DNA of 64,000 nucleotides from Caldalkalibacillus thermarum (GTDB lineage Bacteria; Bacillota; Bacilli; Caldalkalibacillales; Caldalkalibacillaceae): the NCBI RefSeq assembly GCF_014644735.1, contig NZ_BMKZ01000005.1:35999-99998 (forward strand), written 5' to 3'. A program made the position numbers and the translations under genes. A model generated the notes under the pieces. It saw only the letters and a program-made list of their open reading frames with translations, ran no database searches and had not been told where the DNA came from. Positions 10,799-20,523 of the stretch are shown here, piece after piece (positions within the stretch are counted from its first letter, which is position 1; each line of letters begins with the position of its first letter).

Positions 10799-10961
10799 AC
10801 AGAAAACTCCTTTCTGCAAGTCAGACTTCAGAACACAGGTTTTGGTACAAGATATTCACCTGTCCCACAATTTAGCACGGAAAAATTGAATTCAGAGTGA
10901 AAAACTAACGGGTAGAACAGGACGGACGCGAAGTCACGAGGTGTTGGTGGGAGGACTTCTT

Positions 10962-11654
10962 ATGGATTTGGTGGCACTGGTGCTGCGCACCCTTTTTGTC
11001 TATTTCTTTATTCTGTTGGTCATGCGTATGATGGGCAAAAGAGAAATCGGCAAATTGTCGATCTTTGACCTGGTGGTATCGATTATGATCGCTGATCTGG
11101 CTGTGCTGGCGGTGGAACATTTTGATGTTCCCCTTTTTTTCAGTTTAGTTCCTATCGTGGTTCTGTTTCTGACCCAAATTGGCTTATCTTACATTTCATT
11201 GAAATCCAAAACAATCCGTGAAATTGTGGACGGTAAACCTTCCGTGCTGATAGAAAATGGGCAAATCCGGGAGGAAGAGATGAAAAAACAGCGGTATAAC
11301 CTGAATGACTTGCTCATGCAACTGCGTGAAAAAAATATTTATTCCTTAAGCCAGGTGGAGTTTGCCATCCTTGAGCCTACAGGCAAACTCACGGTCATTC
11401 CGCGGGAAGAGGAAAAACAAGTGACAAAAAAGGATCTGAATTTGCCTGTGCGCAAAGTGGAGCGGCCTGTCATTTTAATTGAAGACGGGGAAGTCAATGA
11501 AGACAACCTGAACAAAATTGGACGCAATGTGCTGTGGTTAAAACAACAAGTTAAAAAGCGAACCGGTATCTCCCGCCTTAAAGATGTTTCCTTCTGCAGC
11601 CTGGATACGGATGGTGTCTTGTATATCGACTTGAAAGATCAACGCAGAAAGTAA
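10962..11654 (+). CDS. DUF421/YetF-family membrane protein
   Basis: 230 residues from ATG 10962 with GGGAGGA at 10949-10955 (a GTG at 10941 is less likely). Three N-terminal membrane helices include the family motif RMMGKREIGKLSIFDLVVSIMIADLA (read in two parts), then a cytosolic alpha/beta domain (VDGKPSVLIENGQIREEEM, YNLNDLLMQLREKNI). Corresponds to yrbG of B. subtilis. Related YetF/YdfS proteins lie in the spore membrane and are linked to germination receptors; a role here is inference. Confidence 0.88.
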   Translation: MDLVALVLRTLFVYFFILLVMRMMGKREIGKLSIFDLVVSIMIADLAVLAVEHFDVPLFFSLVPIVVLFLTQIGLSYISLKSKTIREIVDGKPSVLIENGQIREEEMKKQRYNLNDLLMQLREKNIYSLSQVEFAILEPTGKLTVIPREEEKQVTKKDLNLPVRKVERPVILIEDGEVNEDNLNKIGRNVLWLKQQVKKRTGISRLKDVSFCSLDTDGVLYIDLKDQRRK

Positions 11655-11661
11655 GCCTTGT

Positions 11662-13251
11662 TCAACGTCTGGGAAAAATAGGCGCAATATGTTTGCCAAT
11701 GATGGGTATGCGCTCCATATCTTGCCGGCCCACCATTTTTAAAGCGATCAGGGAAAGAAAATAAAGCCAGCCAGCGAATAATAAGGTAAGCACTAACGCC
11801 CACAGCAAGGACAGGCCCAGCTCCCTTTGCAGCCAGTCAAAACCGTACACGCCTCCCGCAGCCATCATCGCCATGGCCAGGCCTGTTTTAACGATATCTT
11901 GCACATGAATGGAAAAACCCTTCATCACTTTCACAATGGAGAAGAAATGAAGCAAGGTGACCAGACACACGTTGATATTAATGGCCAGAGCTGCTCCGTA
12001 AATCCCCAGGCTGGGACGGGAGGCCAGAAAGACAATGGCGATCATTTTAATCATAGCGCCATATAAGGTATTCATCATGGCTGTTTTAGCCAAATCCAAT
12101 CCTTGCAAGGCAGCTTGCAGAGGACCTTGAAAATACAACAGCAGAAAGAAGGGGGCCAACAGCTGCAAAAATTTTGCTGCCTCCGGGGTGTCATAGATCA
12201 CGGTCGTTAACGGTCCGGCAAAAAAGAACATGATCACCGTGCTGGGGGCCCCGCAAATCAAGGCAATGCGCAGGGCTTGGTACAGACGGCGGTGAATCAG
12301 GGCGTAATTATGCCTTGCCCGGGCCTCGCTGATGGCAGGAACCAGCGAAACAGACAGCGAATATGTGATAAACATGGGTAACATGACTAATGGAATGGCA
12401 TAGCCGGACAGCAATCCATACTGTGCTGTGGCGACGGAAGTGGCCACTCCCGCTATTGCCAGGCTTTGGGCCACAAGGATTGGCTCAAATGTCCAGGACA
12501 AGGAACCAATCAATCCGCTGCCTGTAGCCGGTAAGCCGATGCGCAACAAATCTTGCAAAGTTTCTTTCCCTTTTTGCAATTGGGCAAAAAATCCGGTGCG
12601 GATTCTGAATTCTTTTTTTCTTTTACTATATTTAAAAGTGGTTAACAGGTAGATGAGGGCAGCAGCTTCGCCGATGACCACACTTATCATGGCTCCTGCT
12701 GCCGCAAATTCAAGCCCGTAAGGCAAAAGCATCGTGGACAGCAAGACAACCAGACTGATGCGCACCACCTGTTCAATCACCTGGGCGTAGGCCGAAGGGC
12801 GCATGTTTTGTCTGCCTTGAAAATACCCTTTTATCACAGAGGAGATGGCCACAATGGGGATGATGGGTGTAATCGCAATCAGTGGCCAGTACGCCCGTTC
12901 GTCTGTCAAAAACCAGGATGAGATCATTTTGGCCCCCAGAATGGTGAGCACCGTAAAGATGACGCTTAAGATGGCGGTGATGGCCAGAGAAACAACGAGA
13001 ATGCGTTTGATGCGGAGGCGATCCCCTTGTGCTTCCGCTTCAGCCACCAGTTTAGAGATGGCTACGGGCAGCCCCAACCTGGTCAGTGTAATGACCAAAA
13101 TTAAAATGGGAACGGCCATCATATATAAGCCGACACCTTCAGGCCCTAATATACGGGCCATCACAATTCTGTTGACAAACCCTAATAGTTTAGTAACAAA
13201 ACCTGCCAGGATGAGAATGATTGCACCTTGAATAAAACTTTGTTTGCCCAT
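11662..13251 (-). CDS. spoVB: Stage V sporulation protein B (MOP-superfamily flippase)
   Basis: 529 residues from ATG 13251; a TTG at 13272 would add 7. About 14 membrane helices in a MATE/MurJ-like polysaccharide transporter fold: GAIILILAGFVTKLLGFVNRIVMARILGPEGVGLYMM (in two parts), LTRLGLPVAISKLVAEAEAQG. SpoVB is needed for spore cortex assembly and probably moves lipid-linked peptidoglycan precursors. It converges on the DUF421 gene with only 7 nt between stop codons and no clear terminator between. Confidence 0.93.
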   Translation of the reverse strand: MGKQSFIQGAIILILAGFVTKLLGFVNRIVMARILGPEGVGLYMMAVPILILVITLTRLGLPVAISKLVAEAEAQGDRLRIKRILVVSLAITAILSVIFTVLTILGAKMISSWFLTDERAYWPLIAITPIIPIVAISSVIKGYFQGRQNMRPSAYAQVIEQVVRISLVVLLSTMLLPYGLEFAAAGAMISVVIGEAAALIYLLTTFKYSKRKKEFRIRTGFFAQLQKGKETLQDLLRIGLPATGSGLIGSLSWTFEPILVAQSLAIAGVATSVATAQYGLLSGYAIPLVMLPMFITYSLSVSLVPAISEARARHNYALIHRRLYQALRIALICGAPSTVIMFFFAGPLTTVIYDTPEAAKFLQLLAPFFLLLYFQGPLQAALQGLDLAKTAMMNTLYGAMIKMIAIVFLASRPSLGIYGAALAININVCLVTLLHFFSIVKVMKGFSIHVQDIVKTGLAMAMMAAGGVYGFDWLQRELGLSLLWALVLTLLFAGWLYFLSLIALKMVGRQDMERIPIIGKHIAPIFPRR

Positions 13252-13354
13252 TCCTCTGGTCCCTTCTTTCAAAAAAACTCTTGTCCTTTTTTAAAACTAT
13301 CTATATGCTAGAAGGGACTGAGAGCATGACCAAAAGTAAGAAAAGGGGTTTAGC

Positions 13355-13858
13355 ATGAGCGAACTGAAGGACCAACTCATCTCTTTTATCACCAATGCAC
13401 TTGATGCCTTGCCAGCGGAAATCATTGTGATTGTGATCAGCAGCTTTCCCATTTTGGAATTAAGAGCCGGGCTGCCCGTTGCCTTGGCCAACGGGATGTC
13501 TTTTTGGAAGGGATACTGGCTCAGTGTGGTGGGCAATATGCTGCCGGTGATTCCGCTCTTGCTTTTATTTCGCCCCTTAAGCGAGATCCTGATGCGGTTT
13601 CGCTGGTATGCCCGCTTTTATCACTGGCTGTACAGGCGCACCATGCACAAAAGTGAAAAGGTAGAGCGTTACGGGGCGTTGGGATTAATCTTGTTTACCG
13701 CTGTTCCCTTGCCCACAACCGGAGCATGGACCGCCTGTGTGGCTGCCAGTTTGTTTAATATCCGGTTCAGTTACGCTTTCAGTGCCATTTTGGCCGGTGT
13801 CTTGATGGCCGGCCTCTTAGTCGGTGCAGCCTACGGAATTGTGACGTTTCCCTTTTAA
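13355..13858 (+). CDS. COG2426 small multidrug export protein-like membrane protein
   Basis: 167 residues with several membrane helices. Family features: ISSFPILELRAGLPVALANG (about 29-48), a basic loop RWYARFYHWLYRRTMHKSEKVERYG, and FTAVPLPTTGAWTACVAASLFNI. The family name comes from one member's annotation; transport activity is unproven. ATG 13355 follows AAAAGGGG. Confidence 0.8.
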   Translation: MSELKDQLISFITNALDALPAEIIVIVISSFPILELRAGLPVALANGMSFWKGYWLSVVGNMLPVIPLLLLFRPLSEILMRFRWYARFYHWLYRRTMHKSEKVERYGALGLILFTAVPLPTTGAWTACVAASLFNIRFSYAFSAILAGVLMAGLLVGAAYGIVTFPF

Positions 13859-13887
13859 ATCATTTTTATCTATGGGAGGGATGGCGG

Positions 13888-14148
13888 ATGGACAAGGCTT
13901 CCTTGCTGAAAGAAAAGCTGGAGGAGGTTCTGCAAAGCAAAGTGGATGAGTTCCATCTGTTGGGGTATGCCGGGGTGACCAAGGATGAGATTTGGGATTG
14001 TGTCACTTCCCATTACAAAGGGGAGTGGCCCCCTCTCTACCGTTTGGTGAATGACATCTATACTCTCAAAGCGACCGACTTGATGAACTGGCTGACAATG
14101 GGTGCCTATCGCGGAAGCATTGACTTTGGAAAAAATAGTCTTTTATAA
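13888..14148 (+). CDS. comN: ComN/YrzD-family post-transcriptional regulator
   Basis: 86 residues, no membrane segment. The sequence LLKEKLEEVLQSKVDEFHLLGY, DEIWDCVTSHYKGEW and LMNWLTMGAYRGSIDFG fits the post-transcriptional regulator family of Bacillus ComN (YrzD), which acts on comE mRNA. It lies directly before secD as in B. subtilis; its TAA shares one base with the secD ATG. Confidence 0.8.
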   Translation: MDKASLLKEKLEEVLQSKVDEFHLLGYAGVTKDEIWDCVTSHYKGEWPPLYRLVNDIYTLKATDLMNWLTMGAYRGSIDFGKNSLL

Positions 14149-15464
14149 TGAAACTATTGGACAAGAAGGAGGCACTCAGATTAATGAGATGGAGCATGAT
14201 CGTCATCTTCCTGGCCATCATTATCGGCGGCTTCACGTTTATGGCCTTCAGCGTGGACAGTGTCATCAGCAACATCACCCTTGGCCTTGATTTACAAGGT
14301 GGATTTGAAATTTTGTACAAGGTTGTACCCGTAAACGAAGAACAGCAGGTCACCCAGTCCCTGTTACATGATACATATACCGCCTTATACCGCCGGGTTG
14401 ATGCCATGGGTGTCAGCGAGCCCGACCTGCGGGTGGAAGGGGAAGACCGCATCCGCGTCCGCCTGGCGGGAGTGCATGATCCAGAGGAGGCCCGGCGCTT
14501 TTTGTCCACAGAGGCACGTCTTTCCTTTCGCAACACGGAGGATGAGTTTCTGTTCGGGGGAGAACACTTGAAGGAAGGGTCTGCCCGGGCGGTGTTTGAC
14601 GAGTATAACCGGCCTATCGTCATGTTGGAATTTAAGGACCCAGACCTCATCCGCCAGATTACGTCTGAATATCTGCATGATATTATTGTGATTTGGCTCG
14701 ACTTTGATGAAGAAACCGATTCCTTTCGGGAAGAAATGTTAAAAGAGGACCCTAAATTTTTGTCAGCACCTGAAGTGAAGAGTGTGTTAAGCACTGAAGC
14801 AAGCATCACAGGATTCCAAAGTTATGAAGAAGCAGAAGAGCTGGCCAGCCTACTGAATGCTGGCGCTTTGCCTGTTCAGCTGGAGGAGCTGACGGCGCGC
14901 AGCGTCAGTCCCACCCTTGGGGAGCGGGCCCTGGACTTGACGGTAAGGGCGGGGATGATTGGCGGGGCCCTGATCGCCCTGTACATGCTCCTTTACTACC
15001 GTTTGCCCGGTCTGGTGGCTGCATTGGCCCTGTTCTTTTATGTGTATTTCATCCTGGTTGTCTTCAACTGGATGAATGCGGTGCTAACCTTGCCTGGCAT
15101 TGCGGCTCTTGTACTCGGGATCGGCATGGCGGTAGACGCCAATATTATTACCAATGAACGGATTAAGGAAGAGATCCGCTCCGGCAAAACGATGATGTCC
15201 TCCTTCCGGGCGGGTTCCAAACGGTCGCTCCGCACCATTATGGACGCCAATATTACCACCATCATTGCTGCAGGGGTTCTATTTTACTTCGGGGACTTTG
15301 CCATTCAGGGCTTTGCCCTGATGCTTATTGTCAGTATTGTGCTCAGCCTGGTGACCGCTGTTTTGGGGTCGCGCCTGTTGCTTGGCCTCTTGGTGGCCAG
15401 CCGGGCCTTTGACAACAAGCCCCGCTGGTTCGGTGTGAAGGAGAGTGAGATCAGTGAACTTTAA
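14148..15464 (+). CDS. secD: Protein translocase subunit SecD
   Basis: 438 residues. One N-terminal helix, LGLDLQGGFEILYKV (about 44-58), a large extracytoplasmic P1 domain, then five membrane helices with GIGMAVDANIITNERIKEE and ANITTIIAAGVLFYFGDFAIQG. Uses the proton (or sodium) gradient to pull exported proteins through SecYEG. B. subtilis has a fused SecDF; here secD and secF are separate. Start codon overlaps comN stop (taATG). Confidence 0.95.
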   Translation: MKLLDKKEALRLMRWSMIVIFLAIIIGGFTFMAFSVDSVISNITLGLDLQGGFEILYKVVPVNEEQQVTQSLLHDTYTALYRRVDAMGVSEPDLRVEGEDRIRVRLAGVHDPEEARRFLSTEARLSFRNTEDEFLFGGEHLKEGSARAVFDEYNRPIVMLEFKDPDLIRQITSEYLHDIIVIWLDFDEETDSFREEMLKEDPKFLSAPEVKSVLSTEASITGFQSYEEAEELASLLNAGALPVQLEELTARSVSPTLGERALDLTVRAGMIGGALIALYMLLYYRLPGLVAALALFFYVYFILVVFNWMNAVLTLPGIAALVLGIGMAVDANIITNERIKEEIRSGKTMMSSFRAGSKRSLRTIMDANITTIIAAGVLFYFGDFAIQGFALMLIVSIVLSLVTAVLGSRLLLGLLVASRAFDNKPRWFGVKESEISEL

Positions 15465-16380
15465 TTTTGATCCAGAATCCAGCCGGTTTCAATTTGTCAA
15501 GCACCGGTATAAATATTTCCTCGTCTCAGCTGTCTTAATCGGTCTGGGGCTTGTCATCATTGCTGTGCTGGGTCTTAATCTGGGCGTGGATTTTGAAAGT
15601 GGTTCCACTTTGGAAATATTAATTCAGGGTCAGCCTTTTACCACTGAAGATGTGCAGGCGGTCTTTGCCGAACTTGGGCTGGAGCCTGGTGACATCCGCC
15701 TGATCGGCAACAATAATGAGATAGCCGAAGTGCGTTTTATCGGCACCTTGGACCAAGAGGAAATTAATCGGGTGCGCGAAGCCTTTGCCGAGCGGTTTGG
15801 TGAGATTGATATCAACGAATCGACCGTTTCGCCCCTGGTCGCCCGGGAACTGGCCAATCAAGCGGTATACGGGATCCTGCTGGCTTCCCTAGCGGTGATC
15901 ATTTACGTGGCCATCCGCTTTGAATACCGCTTTGGGATCGCGGCCATCATCGCCCTGTTTCATGACGCCCTGTTCATTGTGGCTGTGTTTGCCCTGTTGC
16001 GTCTGGAAGTGGATCTGACGTTTATTGCTGCAGTGTTAACCATTGTGGGTTATTCGATCAACGATACCATCGTTATCTTTGACCGTTTGCGGGAAAACAT
16101 GAAGTTTGCCAAGCTGAAAAGGGTAGAAGACTTGGAACAACTGGTCAACCGCAGCATCGTGGAAAATCTGCCCCGCACCTTAAACACATCGATCACTGTG
16201 GTTTTTGCAGCCTTGGCCCTGTATCTGTTGGGGGGAGAGGGGATTCGTAACTTTTCCTTTGCCCTGTTGATTGGCTTATTAGCCGGAACGTATTCTTCCA
16301 TCTTTATTGCCGCCCAATTGTGGTTTGAATGGAAAAAACGGGAGCTTAAAAAAAAGATGTTCCAACCCCAGAATGCCTGA
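15454..16380 (+). CDS. secF: Protein translocase subunit SecF
   Basis: 308 residues from GTG 15454 with AAGGAG at 15438-15443; overlaps the end of secD by 11 nt. N-terminal helix, LGVDFESGSTLEILI, a small P1-like domain, then five helices with YSINDTIVIFDRLREN and LPRTLNTSITVVFAALALYLLGG (in parts). Partner of SecD. A terminator follows at 16386. Confidence 0.95.
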   Translation: MNFNFDPESSRFQFVKHRYKYFLVSAVLIGLGLVIIAVLGLNLGVDFESGSTLEILIQGQPFTTEDVQAVFAELGLEPGDIRLIGNNNEIAEVRFIGTLDQEEINRVREAFAERFGEIDINESTVSPLVARELANQAVYGILLASLAVIIYVAIRFEYRFGIAAIIALFHDALFIVAVFALLRLEVDLTFIAAVLTIVGYSINDTIVIFDRLRENMKFAKLKRVEDLEQLVNRSIVENLPRTLNTSITVVFAALALYLLGGEGIRNFSFALLIGLLAGTYSSIFIAAQLWFEWKKRELKKKMFQPQNA

Positions 16381-16385
16381 ACCAG

Positions 16386-16413
16386 CCGTGGAGTTCTTCC
16401 ACGGTTTTTGTTT
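16386..16413 (+). terminator. Rho-independent terminator of secDF operon
   Basis: CCGTGGA (16386-16392) pairs with TCCACGG (16398-16404), followed by TTTTTGTTT. Confidence 0.85.
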
Positions 16414-16473
16414 GTTAAGGGCTAAAATGTTGGCAACGGGCAAAAAATAGAGAGAGAAAGAAGGGAGATTCAC

Positions 16474-17403
16474 ATGACAACCAAGCAACGTTTTCAGCAA
16501 GCGGAGTTTGCTGCCTGGGTGGGCATTGTCGGCAACCTGTTTTTGGCTGTGCTTAAAGCCATAGTGGGAACGGTCGGCAACAGCCGGGCGCTGGTGGCAG
16601 ATGCCGTCCATTCCGCTTCTGATGTGATCGGCTCTGTGGCGGTGTTAATCGGGTTGAAGGCGGCCAAACTGCCGCCTGATTCGGACCATCCGTATGGGCA
16701 TGGCAAGGCAGAGTCCATTGCGGCTATTATTGTGGCGGTTATCTTGTTCCTGGCCGGGTTGCAAATCGGTTACAGTTCGTTTCAGGCCTTGTTTGCACCG
16801 GCTGTCACACCCAGTGTGCTCGCTGTGTTTGTCGCCCTGTTTTCGATTGTGATGAAGGAGCTCATGTTTCAGTATAAATTCAGGCTGGGAAAAAAATTGA
16901 ACAGCGATGCCCTGATTACCAATGCTTGGGAGCACCGTTCAGACGTGTTATCTTCCGTGGCTGCTTTAATCGGCATCGGCGGGGCTGTGCTAGGTGGCTA
17001 TCTTGGCCTACCGTGGCTGGTCTACCTTGATCCGCTGGCTGGCATTCTGGTCTCCTTGCTGGTTATGAGAGTCGCCTGGAAGCTGGGCAGAGAGTCCATT
17101 CACAATACGCTGGACCATGTCCTGCATGAGGAAGATGCCCTAAAGTTGCGTAAAACCGTGGAATCGGTAAACGGTGTGATACGGGTCGATGAGTTATATG
17201 CCCGGGAGCATGGCCATTATGTGATTGTTGACGTAAAGATTGCAGTAGACCCGGACCTTACAGTGGAAGAGGGGCATCAGATCGGCAAGCAGGTCAAAGA
17301 CAAACTGATGAAAGATCATGAGCATGTGCAGGACGTGCTCGTGCATGTCAATCCCTACCGGGAAAAACCGGCTTTCTCATCCTCTTTCCCAAAAAAGCCG
17401 TAA
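16474..17403 (+). CDS. Cation diffusion facilitator transporter
   Basis: 309 residues, six membrane helices and a C-terminal cytosolic domain. Metal-site motifs HSASD (ADAVHSASDVIGS, about 43-55) and HRSD (AWEHRSDVLSSV, about 151-162), plus the DHPYGHGKAES loop after helix 2. The C-terminal ferredoxin-like domain begins about residue 215. Exports divalent cations such as Zn, Fe or Mn; the sequence does not fix the metal. SD AAGGGAG precedes ATG 16474. Confidence 0.92.
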   Translation: MTTKQRFQQAEFAAWVGIVGNLFLAVLKAIVGTVGNSRALVADAVHSASDVIGSVAVLIGLKAAKLPPDSDHPYGHGKAESIAAIIVAVILFLAGLQIGYSSFQALFAPAVTPSVLAVFVALFSIVMKELMFQYKFRLGKKLNSDALITNAWEHRSDVLSSVAALIGIGGAVLGGYLGLPWLVYLDPLAGILVSLLVMRVAWKLGRESIHNTLDHVLHEEDALKLRKTVESVNGVIRVDELYAREHGHYVIVDVKIAVDPDLTVEEGHQIGKQVKDKLMKDHEHVQDVLVHVNPYREKPAFSSSFPKKP

Positions 17404-17408
17404 GCACA

Positions 17409-17437
17409 TTGCCACTCCTGTTCCCTTCCATTATAAT
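17409..17437 (+). promoter_or_regulatory. Sigma-A-type promoter for recJ-apt
   Basis: TTGCCA (17409-17414), 17-nt spacer, TATAAT (17432-17437), 27 nt before the recJ start. Confidence 0.65.
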
Positions 17438-17463
17438 GAATGGGGATTAAAAGGAGTGAGAAT

Positions 17464-19845
17464 ATGCTGGCTTCGCAAACGAGATGGGAGGTTGCCTCTT
17501 GCCCTCTGGAGCAGGCCAGGCAACTTCAAAGGGAATTGGGACTCACCTCCCTAGTGGCTAAAGTGTTGACCGCCAGAGGATGGGACGCGGAACAGGCACG
17601 TCAGTTATTGGATATTGACAAGCAAACCTTTTATGACCCCTACCGGATGGACGGCATGGCGGAGGCGGTGGAACGCATTAAGGACGCTGTGCGAAACAAT
17701 GATAAAATCCGTGTCTATGGGGACTATGACTGCGACGGCATCACCAGCACGGTGATCATGTATAAGACTTTGTCCCAGCTCGGGGCTACAGTGGATTATT
17801 ATGTTCCCAACCGGTTCAGTGAAGGCTACGGTCTTAACAAAGCTGCAATTGACAAAGCTAAAGCGGAGGGTGTCCGGCTCCTGATCACAGTGGATACCGG
17901 CATCACCGGCCGGGAGGAAGTGGCATATGCAATGGCACAGGGCATCGACGTGATCGTCACGGATCACCATCAGCCTCCTCCTGAACTCCCCCAAAGTTTG
18001 GCTGTCATCAATCCTAAAAAAGCAGGTTGCCCTTATCCGTTCAAAGACTTGTCCGGAGCCGGCATTGCCCTTAAAGTGGCTCAAGCTTTGCTGGATGATA
18101 CCCCCCAGGCCTTCCTGGATATTGCGGCCCTTGGCACCATTGCCGATCTGGTCCCCTTAAGGGATGAAAACCGCCTGATTGCCTATCACGGGCTAAATGT
18201 GCTCAACCGCACCCGGCACGTTGGGCTGCAAGTGCTAATCGAAAAGGCAGGGTTGGGTGAAGTGTCCATCAATGAACAGCATGTGGGCTTTGTGCTTGGT
18301 CCCAGGCTTAATTCGTGCGGCCGGCTCGCCTCAGCTGAGACGGCCGTTCAACTTTTTCTAACGGACGACCGCGCTCAAGCGTCAGCCCTCGTGCAGAACA
18401 TTGAGGCGTTGAATGCCGAACGCCAGCGTTTGGTTGAGCAGATTGTACAGGAAGCTGTGGACATGATTGAAGGGGAATATCCCCGCGTCAAACCTAAAGC
18501 GTTGGTTGTGGCTCAGGAAGGCTGGCATGAAGGGGTGCTGGGGATTGTCGCCTCCAAACTTGTGGAGCGTTATTACAGACCGGCCGTCGTTTTGACCATT
18601 GATTCAAACAGCGGCATGGCCAAGGGATCTGCCCGCAGTATTGATGGCTTTGATATTTATCAGGCTTTATTCTCTTGCCGAGAGTGGTTGCCCCATTTTG
18701 GAGGGCACCGGCAGGCTTGCGGCTTAAGTCTAGCCGTTGAACATATTCCATACATACGCACCCGTCTGGATCAATTGGCCGAACAATGGTTAACGGAAGA
18801 AGATTTGCAGCCAGCAACCCGTGTTGACATTTCTTGCCCGGTGAGTGAATTGACTGTGGAGGCCATCGAACAGCTGCGCAAGCTGGCCCCCTTCGGGGAA
18901 GGCAATCCCAAGCCGGTGATCCTGGTGGAAGAGCTGGACATTAAAGATCTGCGCCAGGTCGGTGCAGCTGGCCAGCACTTAAAATGTTTGTTCCAGCAGG
19001 AAGACATCCCGTTAGAGGCCATTGGCTTTGGCTGGGGAGAAGTTGTGCATCACATCTGCCCGGCAGCTAAGGTCAGCCTTGTCGGGGAGCCGGCCATAAA
19101 TGAGTGGAATGGGGAGCGCAAGCCGCAAATCTTGATTGCTGATCTTCAAGTTCGCGAACGGCAGTATTTTGACTGGAGAAGCAAAAAAAGGCTGGCTGAA
19201 CAGATCAACCTTTTGCCGGCTGACAAGACAGTGGCGGTGTGTTATTTCCGGGAAGCACAGCCAGAAGGCCCCCTTGAAGGTGTATTGCATATTTCCATTG
19301 GTCAAGACGGCCAGGTTGGACAGCCTGACCTTCTGGACCGTCCGGACGCGGTGGTCTTGTATGACCTGCCCCGTACCCGGCAGCAACTGCACCGCTTGTG
19401 CCGCCAGCTCAAAGATGTGGGGCGGATTTATATGATGTTCCGCCATGATGACAGCCATTTTTTCTCCACCCTGCCCACACGGGAGCATTTTAAGTGGTAT
19501 TACGCCTTCTTGCGCCAGAAGGGTCCCTTTGATCTGCAGGCCTGGGGGCCAGAGCTGGCCAGACGCAAAGGGTGGACCATGGATGCCTTGCAATTTATGA
19601 CAGAGGTGTTTTTGGAACTGCAATTTGCTACAATAAAGGAAGGCAAAATACACCTTGTTCCCAGTCCCAGAAAGAAAGATTTAACTGAGTCGCCCTGTTA
19701 CCGGAAAAGACAGGAAGAAATCCAGCTGGAACAATTGCTTGTTTATTCACCGTACCAGGAACTTATCCGCTACTTATCCCACCATATTGACGGTCACGAG
19801 GCCAATTTGGACAGAGGTAAGGAGGAAGAAGTATATGGATTTTAA
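17464..19845 (+). CDS. recJ: Single-stranded-DNA-specific exonuclease RecJ
   Basis: 793 residues from ATG 17464 with AAAGGAGTGAG upstream. 5'-3' ssDNA exonuclease of RecF-pathway repair and mismatch repair. DHH phosphoesterase motifs: [13 protein letters not shown] (about 84-96), [21 protein letters not shown] (165-173), the DHHA1 region [12 protein letters not shown] (about 412-423), then an OB domain and the long C-terminal extension typical of Firmicutes. Its last codons overlap the apt start. Confidence 0.95.
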   Translation: MLASQTRWEVASCPLEQARQLQRELGLTSLVAKVLTARGWDAEQARQLLDIDKQTFYDPYRMDGMAEAVERIKDAVRNNDKIRVYGDYDCDGITSTVIMYKTLSQLGATVDYYVPNRFSEGYGLNKAAIDKAKAEGVRLLITVDTGITGREEVAYAMAQGIDVIVTDHHQPPPELPQSLAVINPKKAGCPYPFKDLSGAGIALKVAQALLDDTPQAFLDIAALGTIADLVPLRDENRLIAYHGLNVLNRTRHVGLQVLIEKAGLGEVSINEQHVGFVLGPRLNSCGRLASAETAVQLFLTDDRAQASALVQNIEALNAERQRLVEQIVQEAVDMIEGEYPRVKPKALVVAQEGWHEGVLGIVASKLVERYYRPAVVLTIDSNSGMAKGSARSIDGFDIYQALFSCREWLPHFGGHRQACGLSLAVEHIPYIRTRLDQLAEQWLTEEDLQPATRVDISCPVSELTVEAIEQLRKLAPFGEGNPKPVILVEELDIKDLRQVGAAGQHLKCLFQQEDIPLEAIGFGWGEVVHHICPAAKVSLVGEPAINEWNGERKPQILIADLQVRERQYFDWRSKKRLAEQINLLPADKTVAVCYFREAQPEGPLEGVLHISIGQDGQVGQPDLLDRPDAVVLYDLPRTRQQLHRLCRQLKDVGRIYMMFRHDDSHFFSTLPTREHFKWYYAFLRQKGPFDLQAWGPELARRKGWTMDALQFMTEVFLELQFATIKEGKIHLVPSPRKKDLTESPCYRKRQEEIQLEQLLVYSPYQELIRYLSHHIDGHEANLDRGKEEEVYGF

Positions 19846-20350
19846 ATCAAAAATCAGAGTGATTGAGGATTTCCCCCAGCCCGGTATCCGCTTCAAAGAT
19901 ATTACCACCCTGTTAAAAGATGGCCAGGCCTATCAGGCAGCCATTGACAAGCTGGCTGAATACGCTGAATCAAAAGGGGCTGATCTGGTCGTCGGACCGG
20001 AAGCCAGAGGCTTTGTTATCGGCGCACCCATTGCCTATAAATTGGGCAAAGGGTTTGTACCGGTGCGCAAAGCGGGCAAGCTGCCTGCCGAGACCGTTCA
20101 AGCCGAGTATGATCTGGAATATGGCCAAGATGCCCTGGCCATACATAAAGACGCCATAAGGCAAGGTCAAAAAGTGCTGGTGGCCGATGACCTGTTGGCT
20201 ACAGGCGGCACGATTTCCACCACCATCAACCTTGTTGAACAACTGGGTGGGAAAGTGGTCGGCTGTGTTTTTTTGATCGAGCTGACCTATCTCAATGGCC
20301 GGAAAAAATTAGAGCCTGAATATCATGTTTTTTCCCTTGTCCAGTACTAG
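19835..20350 (+). CDS. apt: Adenine phosphoribosyltransferase
   Basis: 171 residues from ATG 19835, 11 nt inside recJ and after AAGGAGGAAG. Converts adenine and PRPP to AMP. Motifs: [15 protein letters not shown] (about 13-27), [24 protein letters not shown] and the PRPP loop [13 protein letters not shown] (about 114-126). It precedes relA as in B. subtilis; a strong terminator separates the two. Confidence 0.97.
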   Translation: MDFKSKIRVIEDFPQPGIRFKDITTLLKDGQAYQAAIDKLAEYAESKGADLVVGPEARGFVIGAPIAYKLGKGFVPVRKAGKLPAETVQAEYDLEYGQDALAIHKDAIRQGQKVLVADDLLATGGTISTTINLVEQLGGKVVGCVFLIELTYLNGRKKLEPEYHVFSLVQY

Positions 20351-20402
20351 CAATCCGCACAGGCGATCATTCAAAAAGCGAGAGATCAAGTTGCCAAAAC
20401 TT

Positions 20403-20442
20403 ACATCGTCCCCGTGACTAGAGCGGGGGCGATGTTTCTCTT
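20403..20442 (+). terminator. Rho-independent terminator of recJ-apt
   Basis: ACATCGTCCCCG (20403-20414) pairs with CGGGGGCGATGT (20424-20435), with a T-rich tail (TTCTCTTT). Confidence 0.8.
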
Positions 20443-20523
20443 TACAATTTCAGCCGTTTCAGAGATAATAATGGGAAAAACGAGTGTGGGAAAAATGTCC
20501 CAAGCTTGACAAAGGTGATTGGG

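Noticed and set aside
14066..14809. Minus-strand 247-codon frame opposite secD
   Set aside because: Ser/Arg-rich shadow of a clear secD; no SD.
19012..19653. Minus-strand 213-codon frame opposite recJ
   Set aside because: Antisense shadow within the RecJ C-terminal extension.
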